Part shown: piece after piece, positions 18,688 through 31,790 of the stretch
Numbering within the stretch: the first letter of the stretch is position 1
How the letters are laid out: each line of letters starts with the position of its first letter
NCBI GenBank assembly: GCA_016194935.1
Contig: JACQAO010000020.1
Location: 1 to 46,797, forward strand
DNA length: 46,797 nt
Source of the DNA: Betaproteobacteria bacterium
GTDB lineage: Bacteria; Pseudomonadota; Gammaproteobacteria; Burkholderiales; Rhodocyclaceae
Direction of reading: 5' to 3'
Program-made: the position numbers and the translations under genes
Notes under the pieces: model-generated
Told to the model about the DNA's origin: nothing
What the model saw: the letters and a program-made list of their open reading frames with translations, nothing else
Database searches by the model: none

Positions 18688-19089
18688 TTAAACGATAGCC
18701 CAATCTTCTACATGCAGGCCGGCGATCTGACGAAAAGACTGGTCGTTGGTTACCAGTACAGCGCCAACACTCAGCGCGTGTGTGGCGATCAGCAGGTCAA
18801 GCGGCGCCAGTATCTTGCCGTGTTGTTCCATTGCGGCGCGTACAGTTCCGTAATGCCCGGCAGCGGCGCTATCCCAGGGCAGCACATCGACGCGCCGCAA
18901 GAGCTCCCGCACGGCTAGATGCAGTCGTTTCGCGTCAGGCCGCTTCGCCAGACCAAAAAGCAGTTCGCCTTCGGTGATCGCCGAGAGGCAAAGAGACGCC
19001 ATTGGCACGGCCACTACGCGCCTGACCACGATAGGGTGCTCCTTGATCAGATAGCTCAACGTGTTGGTGTCGAGCATGTAGCGCTTCAT
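18688..19089 (-). CDS. vapC: VapC-type PIN-domain toxin, initiator-tRNA cleaving type
   Basis: 133 residues. PIN motifs: MLDTNTLSYLI (D6), AITEGELLFGLAKR (E), PLDLLIATHAL (D) and TNDQSFRQI (D). The MLDTN...SE/EGEL...GLAKR pattern matches the VapC group that includes the initiator-tRNA nucleases of Shigella and Salmonella; the target here is inferred. The ATG at 19089 overlaps the antitoxin stop. A few upstream in-frame codons (to 19098) were rejected because of this overlap. Confidence 0.93.
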   Translation of the reverse strand: MKRYMLDTNTLSYLIKEHPIVVRRVVAVPMASLCLSAITEGELLFGLAKRPDAKRLHLAVRELLRRVDVLPWDSAAAGHYGTVRAAMEQHGKILAPLDLLIATHALSVGAVLVTNDQSFRQIAGLHVEDWAIV

Positions 19090-19346
19090 TCGCGCCACTG
19101 CTCGAAGGGGTCTCGCGCCTGCGTTCCCTGGTTGCGTTGTCCCTCGTCCAGGAAGTCGGCTGGCACATCCGCACCCCTGAGCGCAGCGAAAAAGCCGTCC
19201 CAGGTCGCAGGCCTGCGCGACAGGATTACGTCGCCCGTTTCCGCGTCCTGGCGGATGAAAACTTCCTTGGTATCGAACCGATAGGCGACCGGCAAACGTA
19301 CCGCCTGGCTACGACCGTTGACGAACAGTTTGGCGACTTGGCTCAT
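19086..19346 (-). CDS. vapB: VapB-type AbrB-fold antitoxin
   Basis: 86 residues: MSQVAKLFVNGRSQAVRLP is the AbrB/SpoVT DNA-binding beginning, followed by FIRQDAETGDVILSRRP and an acidic toxin-binding C-terminus around FLDEGQRNQG. Start ATG has GGAGGA 8-13 bases upstream. Coupled to the PIN toxin and preceded by two copies of a TATATGC-containing palindrome (19375-19414). Confidence 0.93.
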   Translation of the reverse strand: MSQVAKLFVNGRSQAVRLPVAYRFDTKEVFIRQDAETGDVILSRRPATWDGFFAALRGADVPADFLDEGQRNQGTQARDPFEQWRE

Positions 19347-19374
19347 GACGATATCCTCCGCAATAGGTGATGCA

Positions 19375-19414
19375 AAGTATATGCTTAGCGGTGGGATATA
19401 TCAAGGTATATGCC
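19375..19414. promoter_or_regulatory. Two-copy operator upstream of vapBC
   Basis: AAGTATATGCTT (19375-19386) and GGTATATGCC (19405-19414) are two near-palindromes sharing GTATATGC, with centres about 29 bases apart, close to three helical turns. They lie 29-68 bases upstream of vapB. Spaced paired palindromes fit cooperative binding of a VapBC complex; this is inference. Confidence 0.55.
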
Positions 19415-19436
19415 AAGTTGCGCGCGCATGCTGCAG

Positions 19437-19964
19437 TCATTCTTCGGGAGTCTGCCCCTCCTGCAAAACATCGGTGTAACCAAAGCGGGAGAAATCACGG
19501 ATGCGCATCGGGTAGAGGATGCCGTCGAGATGATCGCATTCGTGTTGCACGACGCGCGCATGGAAACCTTCGACCTCATGCTCGAAGCGCTGGCCGTACT
19601 CATCGAAACCGGTATAGCGCAGGCGCTTCCAGCGTGGCACCACGCCGCGCAGGCCGGGTACCGAGAGGCAGCCTTCCCAGCCCTCTTCTTCTTCGGTCGA
19701 CAGCGGCGTGAGTTGCGGGTTGATCAGCACGGTGTTGGGTACCGGCGCTGCTTCGGGATAGCGGGCGTTGGCTTCGAAACCGAAAATCACCACGCGCAAT
19801 GCAACGCCGATTTGCGGCGCCGCCAGGCCCACGCCGTCAAGGTAGGCCATGGTGTCGCGCATGTCGGCCAGCAGCGCTTGCAGTTCGGGCGCGTCGAAAG
19901 CCGCCACCGGCTGGGCTTTTATCAGCAGGCGCGGATCGCCCATGCGCAGCACCGTGCGGATCAT
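19437..19964 (-). CDS. def: Peptide deformylase
   Basis: Metalloenzyme that removes the formyl group from nascent proteins. 175 residues. The three family motifs are present: [18 protein letters not shown] and HECDHLDG (H141, E142, H145 and the cysteine of motif two bind metal). The C-terminus is short, as in type 1B deformylases of this class. The ATG at 19964 overlaps the stop of the phosphorylase gene (ATGA), so the two are coupled. This is a solitary def, not the usual def-fmt pair; a second copy elsewhere in the genome is likely. Confidence 0.94.
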   Translation of the reverse strand: MIRTVLRMGDPRLLIKAQPVAAFDAPELQALLADMRDTMAYLDGVGLAAPQIGVALRVVIFGFEANARYPEAAPVPNTVLINPQLTPLSTEEEEGWEGCLSVPGLRGVVPRWKRLRYTGFDEYGQRFEHEVEGFHARVVQHECDHLDGILYPMRIRDFSRFGYTDVLQEGQTPEE

Positions 19965-20713
19965 GGGTTTTCCGGCGTCGCGCAGAATTGTTCGATGACT
20001 TTGCGCACCCGCAGCATCGCCACTTGCAGCACAGCTTCGAGTTTCTCGAACTGGATGGCGTGGGCGCTGTCGGCGCGGCCTGCCGCCCAATTGGCAACCA
20101 CCGCGAGAGCCGCATAAGGGACGCCGGCTTCGCGCGCCAGGGCGGCCTCGGGCATGCCGGTCATGCCGACGATATGCGCGCCATCGCGCTCATAACGGTC
20201 GATTTCAGCGGCAGTTTCCAGGCGTGGTCCTTGCACTGCGGCATACACCGCGCCGTCTACGATGGGCTCGGCGCCGACAACTGCCGCCGCGATGAGTTGC
20301 CGGCGCAGCGCTTCGTCATACGGCTCGGTGAAGTCGATATGCACCACCTGGGCGTCGTTGCTGTCGTGAAAAGTCATGTGCCGGCCCCAGGTGTAGTCGA
20401 TGATCTGGTGCGGAATCGCCAGCGTGCCGGGGCCTAAGTCGGCGCGGATGCCGCCCACAGAAGCCACGGAAATAATCTGACTGGCGCCAGCGCCCACAGT
20501 CAGCGCATGTATGTTGGCGCGATAGTTCACCAGATGCGGCGGAATGATATGCCCGTAGCCGTGACGCGCCAGGAACACGACCTCACGCTGGCCGATGCGA
20601 CCAAAAGTCAGTGCACCGGAAGGGTCGCCGTAGGGCGTTCGGACGATCTGCTGGCGGGATACTTCGAGACTGGCGAGTTGTGTCAGACCGCTACCGCCGA
20701 TGATTGCCAGCAT
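19961..20713 (-). CDS. S-methyl-5'-thioinosine/methylthioadenosine phosphorylase
   Basis: 250 residues of the purine nucleoside phosphorylase family that acts on methylthio-purine nucleosides to recycle the by-product of polyamine synthesis. Conserved blocks: [62 protein letters not shown] and [15 protein letters not shown]. The set IIGG-GLTQL and HLVNYRAN looks closest to S-methyl-5'-thioinosine phosphorylases of Pseudomonas, but MTA phosphorylase activity cannot be excluded. Start ATG at 20713 has AGGAAGGG upstream; an in-frame ATG at 20758 has none. Overlaps def. Confidence 0.85.
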   Translation of the reverse strand: MLAIIGGSGLTQLASLEVSRQQIVRTPYGDPSGALTFGRIGQREVVFLARHGYGHIIPPHLVNYRANIHALTVGAGASQIISVASVGGIRADLGPGTLAIPHQIIDYTWGRHMTFHDSNDAQVVHIDFTEPYDEALRRQLIAAAVVGAEPIVDGAVYAAVQGPRLETAAEIDRYERDGAHIVGMTGMPEAALAREAGVPYAALAVVANWAAGRADSAHAIQFEKLEAVLQVAMLRVRKVIEQFCATPENP

Positions 20714-20797
20714 GCCTGCCCTTCCTGGTCGAGTGGTGATGAGCGGGAATTTTAGCATGGCATCAAATACTTGATTCGTCGAAGCGCTCTGCCGTGC

Positions 20798-20803
20798 TAC
20801 AAT
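20798..20803 (+). promoter_or_regulatory. Extended -10 element before typA
   Basis: TACAAT preceded by TGC (an extended -10) lies 32 bases before the typA ATG in the 122-base divergent gap to the phosphorylase gene. A TTGATT at 20771 is too far (21 bases) to be a good -35. Moderate evidence. Confidence 0.4.
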
Positions 20804-20835
20804 CCCGCCCCTTCTTGTGCACCGCAACCATCACT

Positions 20836-22648
20836 ATGACTCGCGCCATCCGTAATATCGCCATCATCGCCCACGTAGACCACGGCAAGACCACTGGTGG
20901 ATCAAATGCTGCGCCAGTCCGGCACTTTCGCCGCCCACCAGCAAATGACCGAGCGGGTCATGGACTCGAACGATCTGGAGAAGGAACGCGGCATTACCAT
21001 TCTCGCCAAAAACTGCGCGATCAACTACGCCGGCACCCACATCAACATCGTAGACACGCCGGGCCACGCCGATTTCGGCGGCGAGGTCGAGCGCGTTTTG
21101 TCGATGGTGGATGGCGCGCTGCTGCTGGTGGATGCCGTCGAAGGCCCGATGCCACAAACCCGCTTCGTCACGCGCAAGGCGCTGGCGCTGGGCCTCAAGC
21201 CGATCGTCGTCATCAACAAGATCGACCGTCCCGGCGCCCGCCCGGACTGGGTTATCAACCATACTTTCGACTTGTTCGACAAGCTCGGCGCCACCGAAGA
21301 ACAGATGGATTTTCCAGTAGTGTTCGCGTCGGCGCAGAACGGTTACGCCATGCTTGACGCCACCCAGCCCGGCGCCGACATGAAGCCGCTGTTCGAAGCC
21401 ATCCTCCAGCATGTGGCGCAGCCCAATGTGGATGTCGATGGGCCGCTGCAATTACAGATCTGCTCGCTTGACTACTCCAGCTATGTGGGCCGCATCGGCA
21501 TTGGCCGCATCACCCATGGCCGCATCAGGCCGGGCCAGGAAGTCGCGGTGATGTACGGCGACGAAGCCAGGGGCCGCTCCAAAATCAAAGAGATTTACGT
21601 CTTCAAGGGACTCGAACGCGACCAGGCGCAGCAGGCGGAAGCCGGCGACATCGTCCTGGTCACCGGCATTGAGCAGGTCGGCATTGGCGTCACCGTATGC
21701 GACCTGGAAAACCCGGTCGGCCTGCCGCCGTTGAAAGTCGACGAGCCGACGCTGACCATGAACTTCCAGGTCAACACCTCGCCCTTCGCCGGCAAGGAAG
21801 GAAAGTACGTCACCAGCCGCCAGTTGCGCGAACGCTTGCAGAAGGAACTCATGGCCAACGTCGCCCTGCGCGTCGAGGATACCGAGGATGCCGACGTGTT
21901 CCTGGTCTCCGGACGCGGCGAACTGCACCTCACCATCCTGCTGGAAAACATGCGCCGTGAGGGTTATGAACTGGCGGTATCGCGGCCCCGCGTCATCATG
22001 AAGGAAGTCAATGGCGAGAAGCTGGAACCATACGAACTGCTCACCGTCGATGTCGAGGAAACCAATCAGGGCGGCGTCATGGAAGAGCTGGGGCGGCGGC
22101 GCGGCGACTTGCAGGATATGCAATCGGACGGCAAAGGGCGGGTGCGTCTCGAATACCGTATCCCGGCACGCGGCCTGATCGGCTTCCAGGGCGAATTCAT
22201 GACCCTGACGCGCGGCACCGGCATGGCCAGCCACGTCTTCGACGATTACGGCCCGCTGGCCGGCATCATGGCGGAACGCCGCAACGGCGTGCTGATTTCC
22301 GCCGAGAACGGCATGGCTGTGGCTTATGCATTATGGAAACTACAGGATCGCGGTCGCATGTTCGCCTCCCACGGCGACCCGCTCTACGAGGGCATGATCA
22401 TCGGCGTGCATAGCCGCGAGAATGACCTGGTGGTGAACCCGATCAAGGGCAAGCAGCTCACCAACGTCCGCTCCTCCGGCACCGACGAAGCAGTACGCCT
22501 GGTGCCGCCGATCCAGATCACGCTGGAGAGCGCGGTGGAATTCATCGCCGACGACGAGCTGGTGGAAATCACCCCCAAGTCGATCCGCATCCGCAAGCGT
22601 TATCTGTCGGAAAACGACCGCAAACGCGCCAGCCGCGCCGCTGCTTGA
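20836..22648 (+). pseudogene. typA: Ribosome-associated GTPase TypA/BipA with a frameshift in the P-loop
   Basis: TypA is a translational GTPase that assists 50S assembly and stress or cold growth. Reading starts MTRAIRNIAIIAHVDHGKTT (20836-20895) and then leaves frame; from 20897 the other frame continues VDQMLRQSGTF to the end. Restoring CT (ACCACTGGTGG to ACCACTCTGGTGG) gives the expected T-T-L-V-D-Q and a 604-residue protein, the normal size. All later motifs are intact: EKERGITI (G2), [10 protein letters not shown] (G3), NKID (G4), EF-G-like domains and the C-terminal domain. The lesion is a CTCT to CT contraction immediately after the P-loop. Initiation at GTG 20897 would give a protein lacking the P-loop. 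Real mutation or assembly error cannot be separated here. Confidence 0.93.
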
Positions 22649-22649
22649 G

Positions 22650-26725
<4,076 letters not shown>

Positions 26726-26726
<1 letters not shown>

Positions 26727-29700
26727 CAGGCGGCGACTCCGGTGCTCACTGCAATTGTTTCGCTCATGCGCAACGCCTCCTCCATGTCGACCTCCACCAC
26801 GCGCGAGACGCCCTGCTCCTGCATGGTGACGCCAACCAGTTGCTGGGCCATTTCCATGGCGATCTTGTTGTGGCTGATGAACAGGAACTGCGTCTGCTGC
26901 GACATGCGTTTTACCAGGCTGCAGAAACGTTCGGTATTGCTATCGTCTAACGGCGCGTCGACTTCGTCAAGTAGACAGAAAGGCGCAGGGTTGAGCTGAA
27001 ACAGCGCAAACACCAGGGCCGTGGCGGTGAGGGCCTTTTCGCCGCCGGAAAGCAGATGAATGCTGCTGTTCTTTTTGCCTGGCGGCTGCGCCAGCACTTG
27101 AATACCGGCATCGAGGATCTCGTCGCCGGTGAGAATCAGCCGCGCTTCGCCGCCACCGAACAACTGTGGAAACAATGTGCCGAAATGCTGGTTGACCGTG
27201 TCATAGGTCTGCTGCAACTGCTCGCGCGTTTCGTGGTCGATGCGGCGGATGGCGTCTTCCAGCGTGGCGATGGCCTGGTTCAGGTCTTCCGATTGGGCAT
27301 CGAGGTAGCTCTTGCGTTCGCGCGCGGTTTCGAGTTCCTGGAGTGCGGCGAGGTTCACCGGGCCGAGCGCCTCGATTTCCCCGGTAAGCCGGGCGATGTC
27401 GGCCAACAGCGCGGCTTCCTTGAGGCCGGGCGTCAATTCCGCCAGCAAAGGCGCAGCATCCTCTTCGCTCAGGATATGCGCCTCGGCCAGCCGCTCGACG
27501 CTCATCCAGCCCGCGCAAGGCGGCGGCGGCTTCCTCCAGCGCATTGCGACGTTCCGCCAGTAGCGCCTCGCGTTCCTGGCGGGTGGTCAGCGCGGCTTGC
27601 AGGCGCTCTTGCAGGGCCGCATCGCTGATGCTGGCGAGTTCGCTGTCGGCTGCGGTCTTGTCGATAGCCACCCGCGCCAGTTGTTGCTGCGCCGTCTCGC
27701 TGGCGCGGACATTGTCTTCCAGCTTGCCAATGCATTCACGTTCGGTGAAGCGCGCCTCTTGCGCCTCCCGCGCCAGCGTCTGCTCCAGGCTGCGCGCCTC
27801 GCGCAAGGCGGTGTCGTTGCTGCGCTGGACTTCCATAACCTGGCTGAGTTGCGCCTGTGCAGCTTCCAGTTGCGTGCGGAAACGCAGTGCTTCCTGTTCC
27901 GCGCGCGTCAGTTCGCTACGCTCTTTTTCTTCGCCCTGCCCGATCTCGCCGAGATCGCGGTCGATCTGCGCTGAGCGCTCATCGAAACGCGCCTGCGCCT
28001 GGGTCAGTGTAAGCGCCTCGACCTGGGCGGCATGGGCGCGCTGCTGCAACTCGTGCACCGCGCTGCGGCCAGCCGCGAGTTGCGCCTGGTTATCCGCCTG
28101 CAGGCGTTCGGCCTCGCTCTGCATCTCGCGTGCACTGGCTTCATCCTGCTGGCGCTGTGCCAGGGTCGCTTCAAGCTCCTCGATCTCGCGCTGGCGCTCG
28201 ATCACGCCATGTGTACTGGCATCGGGGACATACAGCAACAGACCGTGGGCCGAGAGCAGGTGACCGGCGCGGTTGACCCAACTGCGACCGGCGGTAACAT
28301 CAAGGACATGCGTCGCCAGGTCGTCGCTGACCGCTACACCGGCCAGCCATTCGTCGAGAACCGCCGCCCAGGCGGGGTCTTCGCAACGCACCTTGGCGCG
28401 CAGGGTATCGATTGCTGCCGCCTGGCCTGCGGCAGCATTGGGTAAAGCCAGGGCAAACGTGGTCGGCGGCGGATCGGCCAGCGCCTGCGTCACAATCTCC
28501 TGGCCGGCCAGCACGGCGGCCAGGCGTTCGCGCAACACCGCTTCAACAGCAGTTTCCCAGCCCGGCTCGACCTGCATCGCGCGCCACAACGGCGCGGCAT
28601 CGGCCAGTCCGCGCCGCGCCAGCCAGTCGCCGATTTTGCCATCCTGTTGAACCCGGCTCTGCAACTGCTGCAAAGCATCGCGGCGGGCGCGCGTCTCGGT
28701 GTGCGCGCGATGCGCGGCTTGCAAACGCTCACGGGATACACGCAGTTGCGCCTCGAAGCCCGGCGCACGCGCCTGTGTTTCGCCAAGACGCTGCTGCTGC
28801 TCTGCCAGTGCAGCGGCGGCATTCGCCTGGGCTTGCTGGCTCGTTGCCAGCAGCGCCGGATCGGGCTGCCCCAGCGCCATCTTTTCCTGATCAAGCCGTG
28901 TGCGGCGCTGGGCATAACCCTCCAGCGCACGCTGGGCGTGAATCCGGTTGGCTTCGCCGAGGCGCACGCCTTGTTCAGCTTCGTTCACCGCACGGCGGGC
29001 GGCGGCAACGGCTTCTTCCGCGCTGCGCACCGCTTGCTCGGCTTGCGGCAGCGCTGCTGCGGCCTCCTCGTGCCGGGCCACGCTGGTTTCAGCGCGCAAA
29101 CGGGCGTTTTCCAGCAAGGCCTGCCAACGCGTAGCGTCGCGTTCGAGTTCCAGGCGCTGGGCGCTCCAGTGGGATTCTTCGGTATTCAACTGCGCCAGAC
29201 GGGTTTCGAGCTTCTGCCGGGTCTCGCGCAGGTGCTTGATTTCCGCTTCCAGCCGACTGACTTCGGCATTCGCGCCGACCATCTCGCTCTGCGCCGCATG
29301 CAGAGTATCGCTGGCGGCGAAGTGCGCTTCGCGCGCCTGCTCGACCTTGGCTTCCAGCTCGCGCAACTGGGCGGTTTCTGCCTCCAGGCGTAGCGTGCTC
29401 TTGTCCACCTCGCGCGTCATGCGTTCGCGTTCGGCGCGCGCATCGTTGCGTTTCTTCAGCCACAGCAATTGCTGGCGGCGATCATGCTGGCTTTGCAACT
29501 CGCGGAACTGGCGGGCAATCTCGGCCTGCCCGGCAAGCTTGACCACCTGGCTTTCCAGTTCGTTGCGGATATCTTCAACGCGCAGCAGATTCTCGCGCGC
29601 ATCGGCCAGGCGGTTTTCCGTCTCGCGCCGCCGCTCCTTGTATTTGGTGACTCCGGCGGCTTCTTCGAGGAACAGCCGCAATTCTTCCGGCTTGGCCTCG

Positions 29701-30158
29701 ATGATGCGCGAAATCATCCCCTGCTCGATGATGGCGTAGGCGCGCGGCCCCAGGCCGGTGCCGAGGAACACGTCGATCACATCACGGCGGCGCACATGCA
29801 GATTATTGATGTAGTAGCTGGAGTTGCCTTCGCGGTCGAGCACGCGCTTGACCGCGATCTCGGCATACTGCGACCACTGGCCGGAAGCACGGCCCAGAGC
29901 GTTGTCGAAAATCAGCTCGACACTGGCGCGGCTGACCGGCTTGCGGGTGCCGGAGCCGTTGAAGATGACATCCTGCATCGACTCGCCACGCAGCGCGGTG
30001 GCCTTGGATTCGCCCAGCACCCAGCGCACGGCGTCGATGATGTTGGACTTGCCGCAACCATTGGGGCCGACGACGCCGACCAGTTGGCCGGGAAACAGGA
30101 CGGTGGTTGGGTCAACAAAAGATTTGAACCCGGCGAGTTTGAGCTTGGTCAGGCGCAC
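26726..30158 (-). pseudogene. smc: Chromosome partition protein SMC, disrupted by an out-of-frame deletion
   Basis: SMC condenses and segregates the chromosome with ScpA/ScpB. The gene starts at GTG 30158 (MRLTKLKLAGFKSF), Walker A GPNGCGKSN at residues 31-39, long coiled coils, a hinge around residues 500-640. The frame is intact to about residue 886 (ALRGLDERR, near 27500) and then degenerates; the adjacent frame carries the rest: HILSEEDAAPLLAELTPG, GPVNLAALQELE, signature LSGGEKALTATAL and Walker B FCLLDEVDAPLD. The segment normally between these (an arm of about 28 residues ending in a Lys-Glu-Gln-Ala-rich helix) is missing, so the lesion is a deletion of roughly 80 bases, not a simple indel. 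GAGCG occurs on both sides of the junction (27493-27505). Confidence 0.9.
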
Positions 30159-30233
30159 GTCATTTTATGTGTAGTAATTAGGGGCCGCCCTGCGAGTGCA
30201 TGCAATCAAAGCACCTCGCGGAGATCGCGCATT

Positions 30234-30253
30234 ATAATGGAAACCTCCATTAT
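30234..30253. promoter_or_regulatory. Inverted repeat over the queF promoter/leader
   Basis: ATAATGGA and TCCATTAT are perfect 8-base arms around AACC, 30 bases upstream of the queF ATG. The left arm overlaps TATAAT (30233-30238), a good -10 for queF, although no clear -35 is seen. It could be a repressor operator or a small RNA hairpin in the leader. No run of T follows, so it is not a terminator. Confidence 0.5.
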
Positions 30254-30283
30254 TTCCCCTCGCCGCCGCAGGCAACACCCGCC

Positions 30284-30706
30284 ATGTCCAAGCAAGCAGC
30301 CAAAACCCTGGAGACTTTCCCCAATCCCGCGCCGCACCGCGATTACCAGATCCACATGGAAATCCCGGAATTCACCTGCCTCTGCCCGAAAACCGGCCAG
30401 CCGGATTTCGCCACGCTGATCCTGGACTATGTGCCGGATAAACTTTGCGTCGAATTGAAGAGTCTCAAGCTGTATATCTGGAGCTTCCGCGACGAAGGCC
30501 ATTTCCACGAGGGCGTAACCAACCGCATTCTCGACGACCTGGCCAAGGCTCTGAAGCCCCGCTACATCCGCCTGACCGCGAAGTTCTATGTGCGCGGCGG
30601 CATCTTCACCAACGTCGTCGCCGAGCAGTGCAAGAAAGGCTGGCAGCCGGCGGGAAAAATCGGGCTGGCGAGTTTCGAAGCGCAATCGAATATGCGCGGT
30701 GGGTAG
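30284..30706 (+). CDS. queF: NADPH-dependent 7-cyano-7-deazaguanine reductase QueF
   Basis: Reduces preQ0 to preQ1 in queuosine tRNA modification. 140 residues, the short unimodular (YkvM-type) form. The nitrile-binding cysteine C34 is in [11 protein letters not shown] with D41 seven residues on; E76 in HFHEG is the substrate-binding glutamate by spacing; VELKSLKLY is the QueF NADPH motif. Divergent from smc; start at 30284 gives the normal N-terminus. The only queuosine gene in the window. Confidence 0.94.
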   Translation: MSKQAAKTLETFPNPAPHRDYQIHMEIPEFTCLCPKTGQPDFATLILDYVPDKLCVELKSLKLYIWSFRDEGHFHEGVTNRILDDLAKALKPRYIRLTAKFYVRGGIFTNVVAEQCKKGWQPAGKIGLASFEAQSNMRGG

Positions 30707-30718
30707 CGAAGATCAGAG

Positions 30719-31039
30719 CTATCCCCAAGCCTGGGTGAGCAATTCGTCCAGGGCATCTATGATGCGGCTACCTTCTTGACTCAGAGACGCCACAAATTCG
30801 CCCAGTTGCTCGTTGGGAACCGAGACCACCTCCAGCGGATGCAGGACGACCTGAATATTCTCGATTTTGAAGGGAGGATTGAAGCGTGGGTTGCTGATTT
30901 TTCCAAGTGCTGACTTTCGCACCAAGGGAACAACCACCCGGCGGCGATAGCTGTCATACAAGGAGGACTGGACCAGCACGACATAGGGAATGTCGTCGCT
31001 AAGCTTTCCCGTATTCCGATGCACGTCGAATTGCGCCAT
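30719..31039 (-). CDS. ccdB: CcdB-family toxin
   Basis: 106 residues, one CcdB/MazF-like beta-barrel: MAQFDVHRNTG, IPYVVLVQSSLYDSYRRRVVVPLV and FKIENIQVVLHPLEVVSVP, ending LTQAWG. In F-plasmid CcdB the final W-G-I tripeptide is needed for gyrase poisoning; here the C-terminus is AWG, with the Trp and Gly kept and only the Ile missing. Gyrase as target is inferred. Nine bases after the antitoxin stop. Intact. Confidence 0.9.
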   Translation of the reverse strand: MAQFDVHRNTGKLSDDIPYVVLVQSSLYDSYRRRVVVPLVRKSALGKISNPRFNPPFKIENIQVVLHPLEVVSVPNEQLGEFVASLSQEGSRIIDALDELLTQAWG

Positions 31040-31048
31040 GGCAGCAGA

Positions 31049-31300
31049 TTAAAGCGGCGAATACTCGTCGGCGAATGAACCGCGCTTGGTGTTGAAATCA
31101 TTCCATACGGCAATGGTTGCCTCAAGCGTCCTGGCCTTGGCAATGTGCTGCTGGCGTGCGTGCTCGACATAGTCAGCAAGCAACGACTCAACCACCCCGG
31201 AGAGGTTGTCGGTCAAATTCCGAACCTGAACGATCAGGTCTTCATTCAGGGTCAGATTCACCGGGCGCTTCCGCGCTTCGATGTTATATGTGGATTTCAT
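31049..31300 (-). CDS. ccdA: CcdA-family antitoxin
   Basis: 83 residues, N-terminal ribbon-helix-helix (RPVNLTLNEDLIVQVRNL) and an acidic C-terminal tail that wraps the toxin (WNDFNTKRGSFADEYSPL, close to the W-x-x-x-N...G-x-F-x-D-E tail of F CcdA). AGGTG lies just upstream of the ATG. Two tandem perfect palindromes at 31313-31331 are likely its operator. Confidence 0.92.
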   Translation of the reverse strand: MKSTYNIEARKRPVNLTLNEDLIVQVRNLTDNLSGVVESLLADYVEHARQQHIAKARTLEATIAVWNDFNTKRGSFADEYSPL

Positions 31301-31312
31301 CTTGCACCTACA

Positions 31313-31331
31313 ATGCGCATTATATGCGCAT
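31313..31331. promoter_or_regulatory. Tandem ATGCGCAT operator of ccdAB
   Basis: Two copies of the self-complementary octamer ATGCGCAT (31313-31320 and 31324-31331) are separated by TAT, starting 12 bases upstream of the ccdA ATG. Repeats with 11-base spacing put both on the same face of the helix, as expected for side-by-side RHH dimers. Likely the CcdA/CcdB site. Confidence 0.6.
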
Positions 31332-31373
31332 CTACATTGGGAGTCCAGGAAAAAGTTGGCCGCATCAATCAAT

Positions 31374-31790
31374 TCACGACACGTCAACGATCTTGAGCCC
31401 AGCCTTTCGCGCCGCCGAAAGTTGCCGATGATCCGCAGAAACAAAGAAGTCAGGCTCGACGGCCAGCGCACATGCCAGATGCAGGGCATCCATTGCACGA
31501 AGCGAATGCGACTCCAGCAGCGAAATAACGGAAACCATAACGCTGGATGTAATCTGGCAGATGTCGACATCCGCCAGGTCAGCCATTGCTTCGCTTTTCA
31601 GCTTTCGGTAGCCCGCTTTGGTAAGTTTCTTTTCCCGCACCAAGCGGGACAAGGTGGAGATCAATTCCGGCAGGTAAATAACGCTAACGGCCAGGCTATC
31701 CGCTTGCTGGCACAGCGCCATAAGCTTGTCCGACCCCTGCTCGGCAACATAACGCTTGGCAAAAGCCGAGGTATCCAGAAACACCTTCAC
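31374..31790 (-). CDS. PIN-domain toxin (VapC-like)
   Basis: 138 residues. PIN acidic residues visible in FLDTSAFAK (D6), YLPELISTL (E), RAMDALHLA (D) and VSADHRQL (D). The start is GTG at 31790, overlapping the Phd-type antitoxin stop (GTGA). No damage seen. RNA target unknown. Confidence 0.9.
   Translation of the reverse strand: MKVFLDTSAFAKRYVAEQGSDKLMALCQQADSLAVSVIYLPELISTLSRLVREKKLTKAGYRKLKSEAMADLADVDICQITSSVMVSVISLLESHSLRAMDALHLACALAVEPDFFVSADHRQLSAARKAGLKIVDVS

Noticed and set aside
20836..20905. Programmed frameshift in typA
   Set aside because: No slippery heptamer or stimulating structure is visible, and TypA is not known to use one; a deletion explains it better.
27480..27520. 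Intein or small insertion in smc
   Set aside because: The gene is shorter than normal, not longer, and no insertion sequence or splicing motif is present.
30159..30283. preQ1 riboswitch before queF
   Set aside because: The short C-rich/A-rich aptamer pattern of preQ1-I is absent; only a protein-type palindrome is seen.
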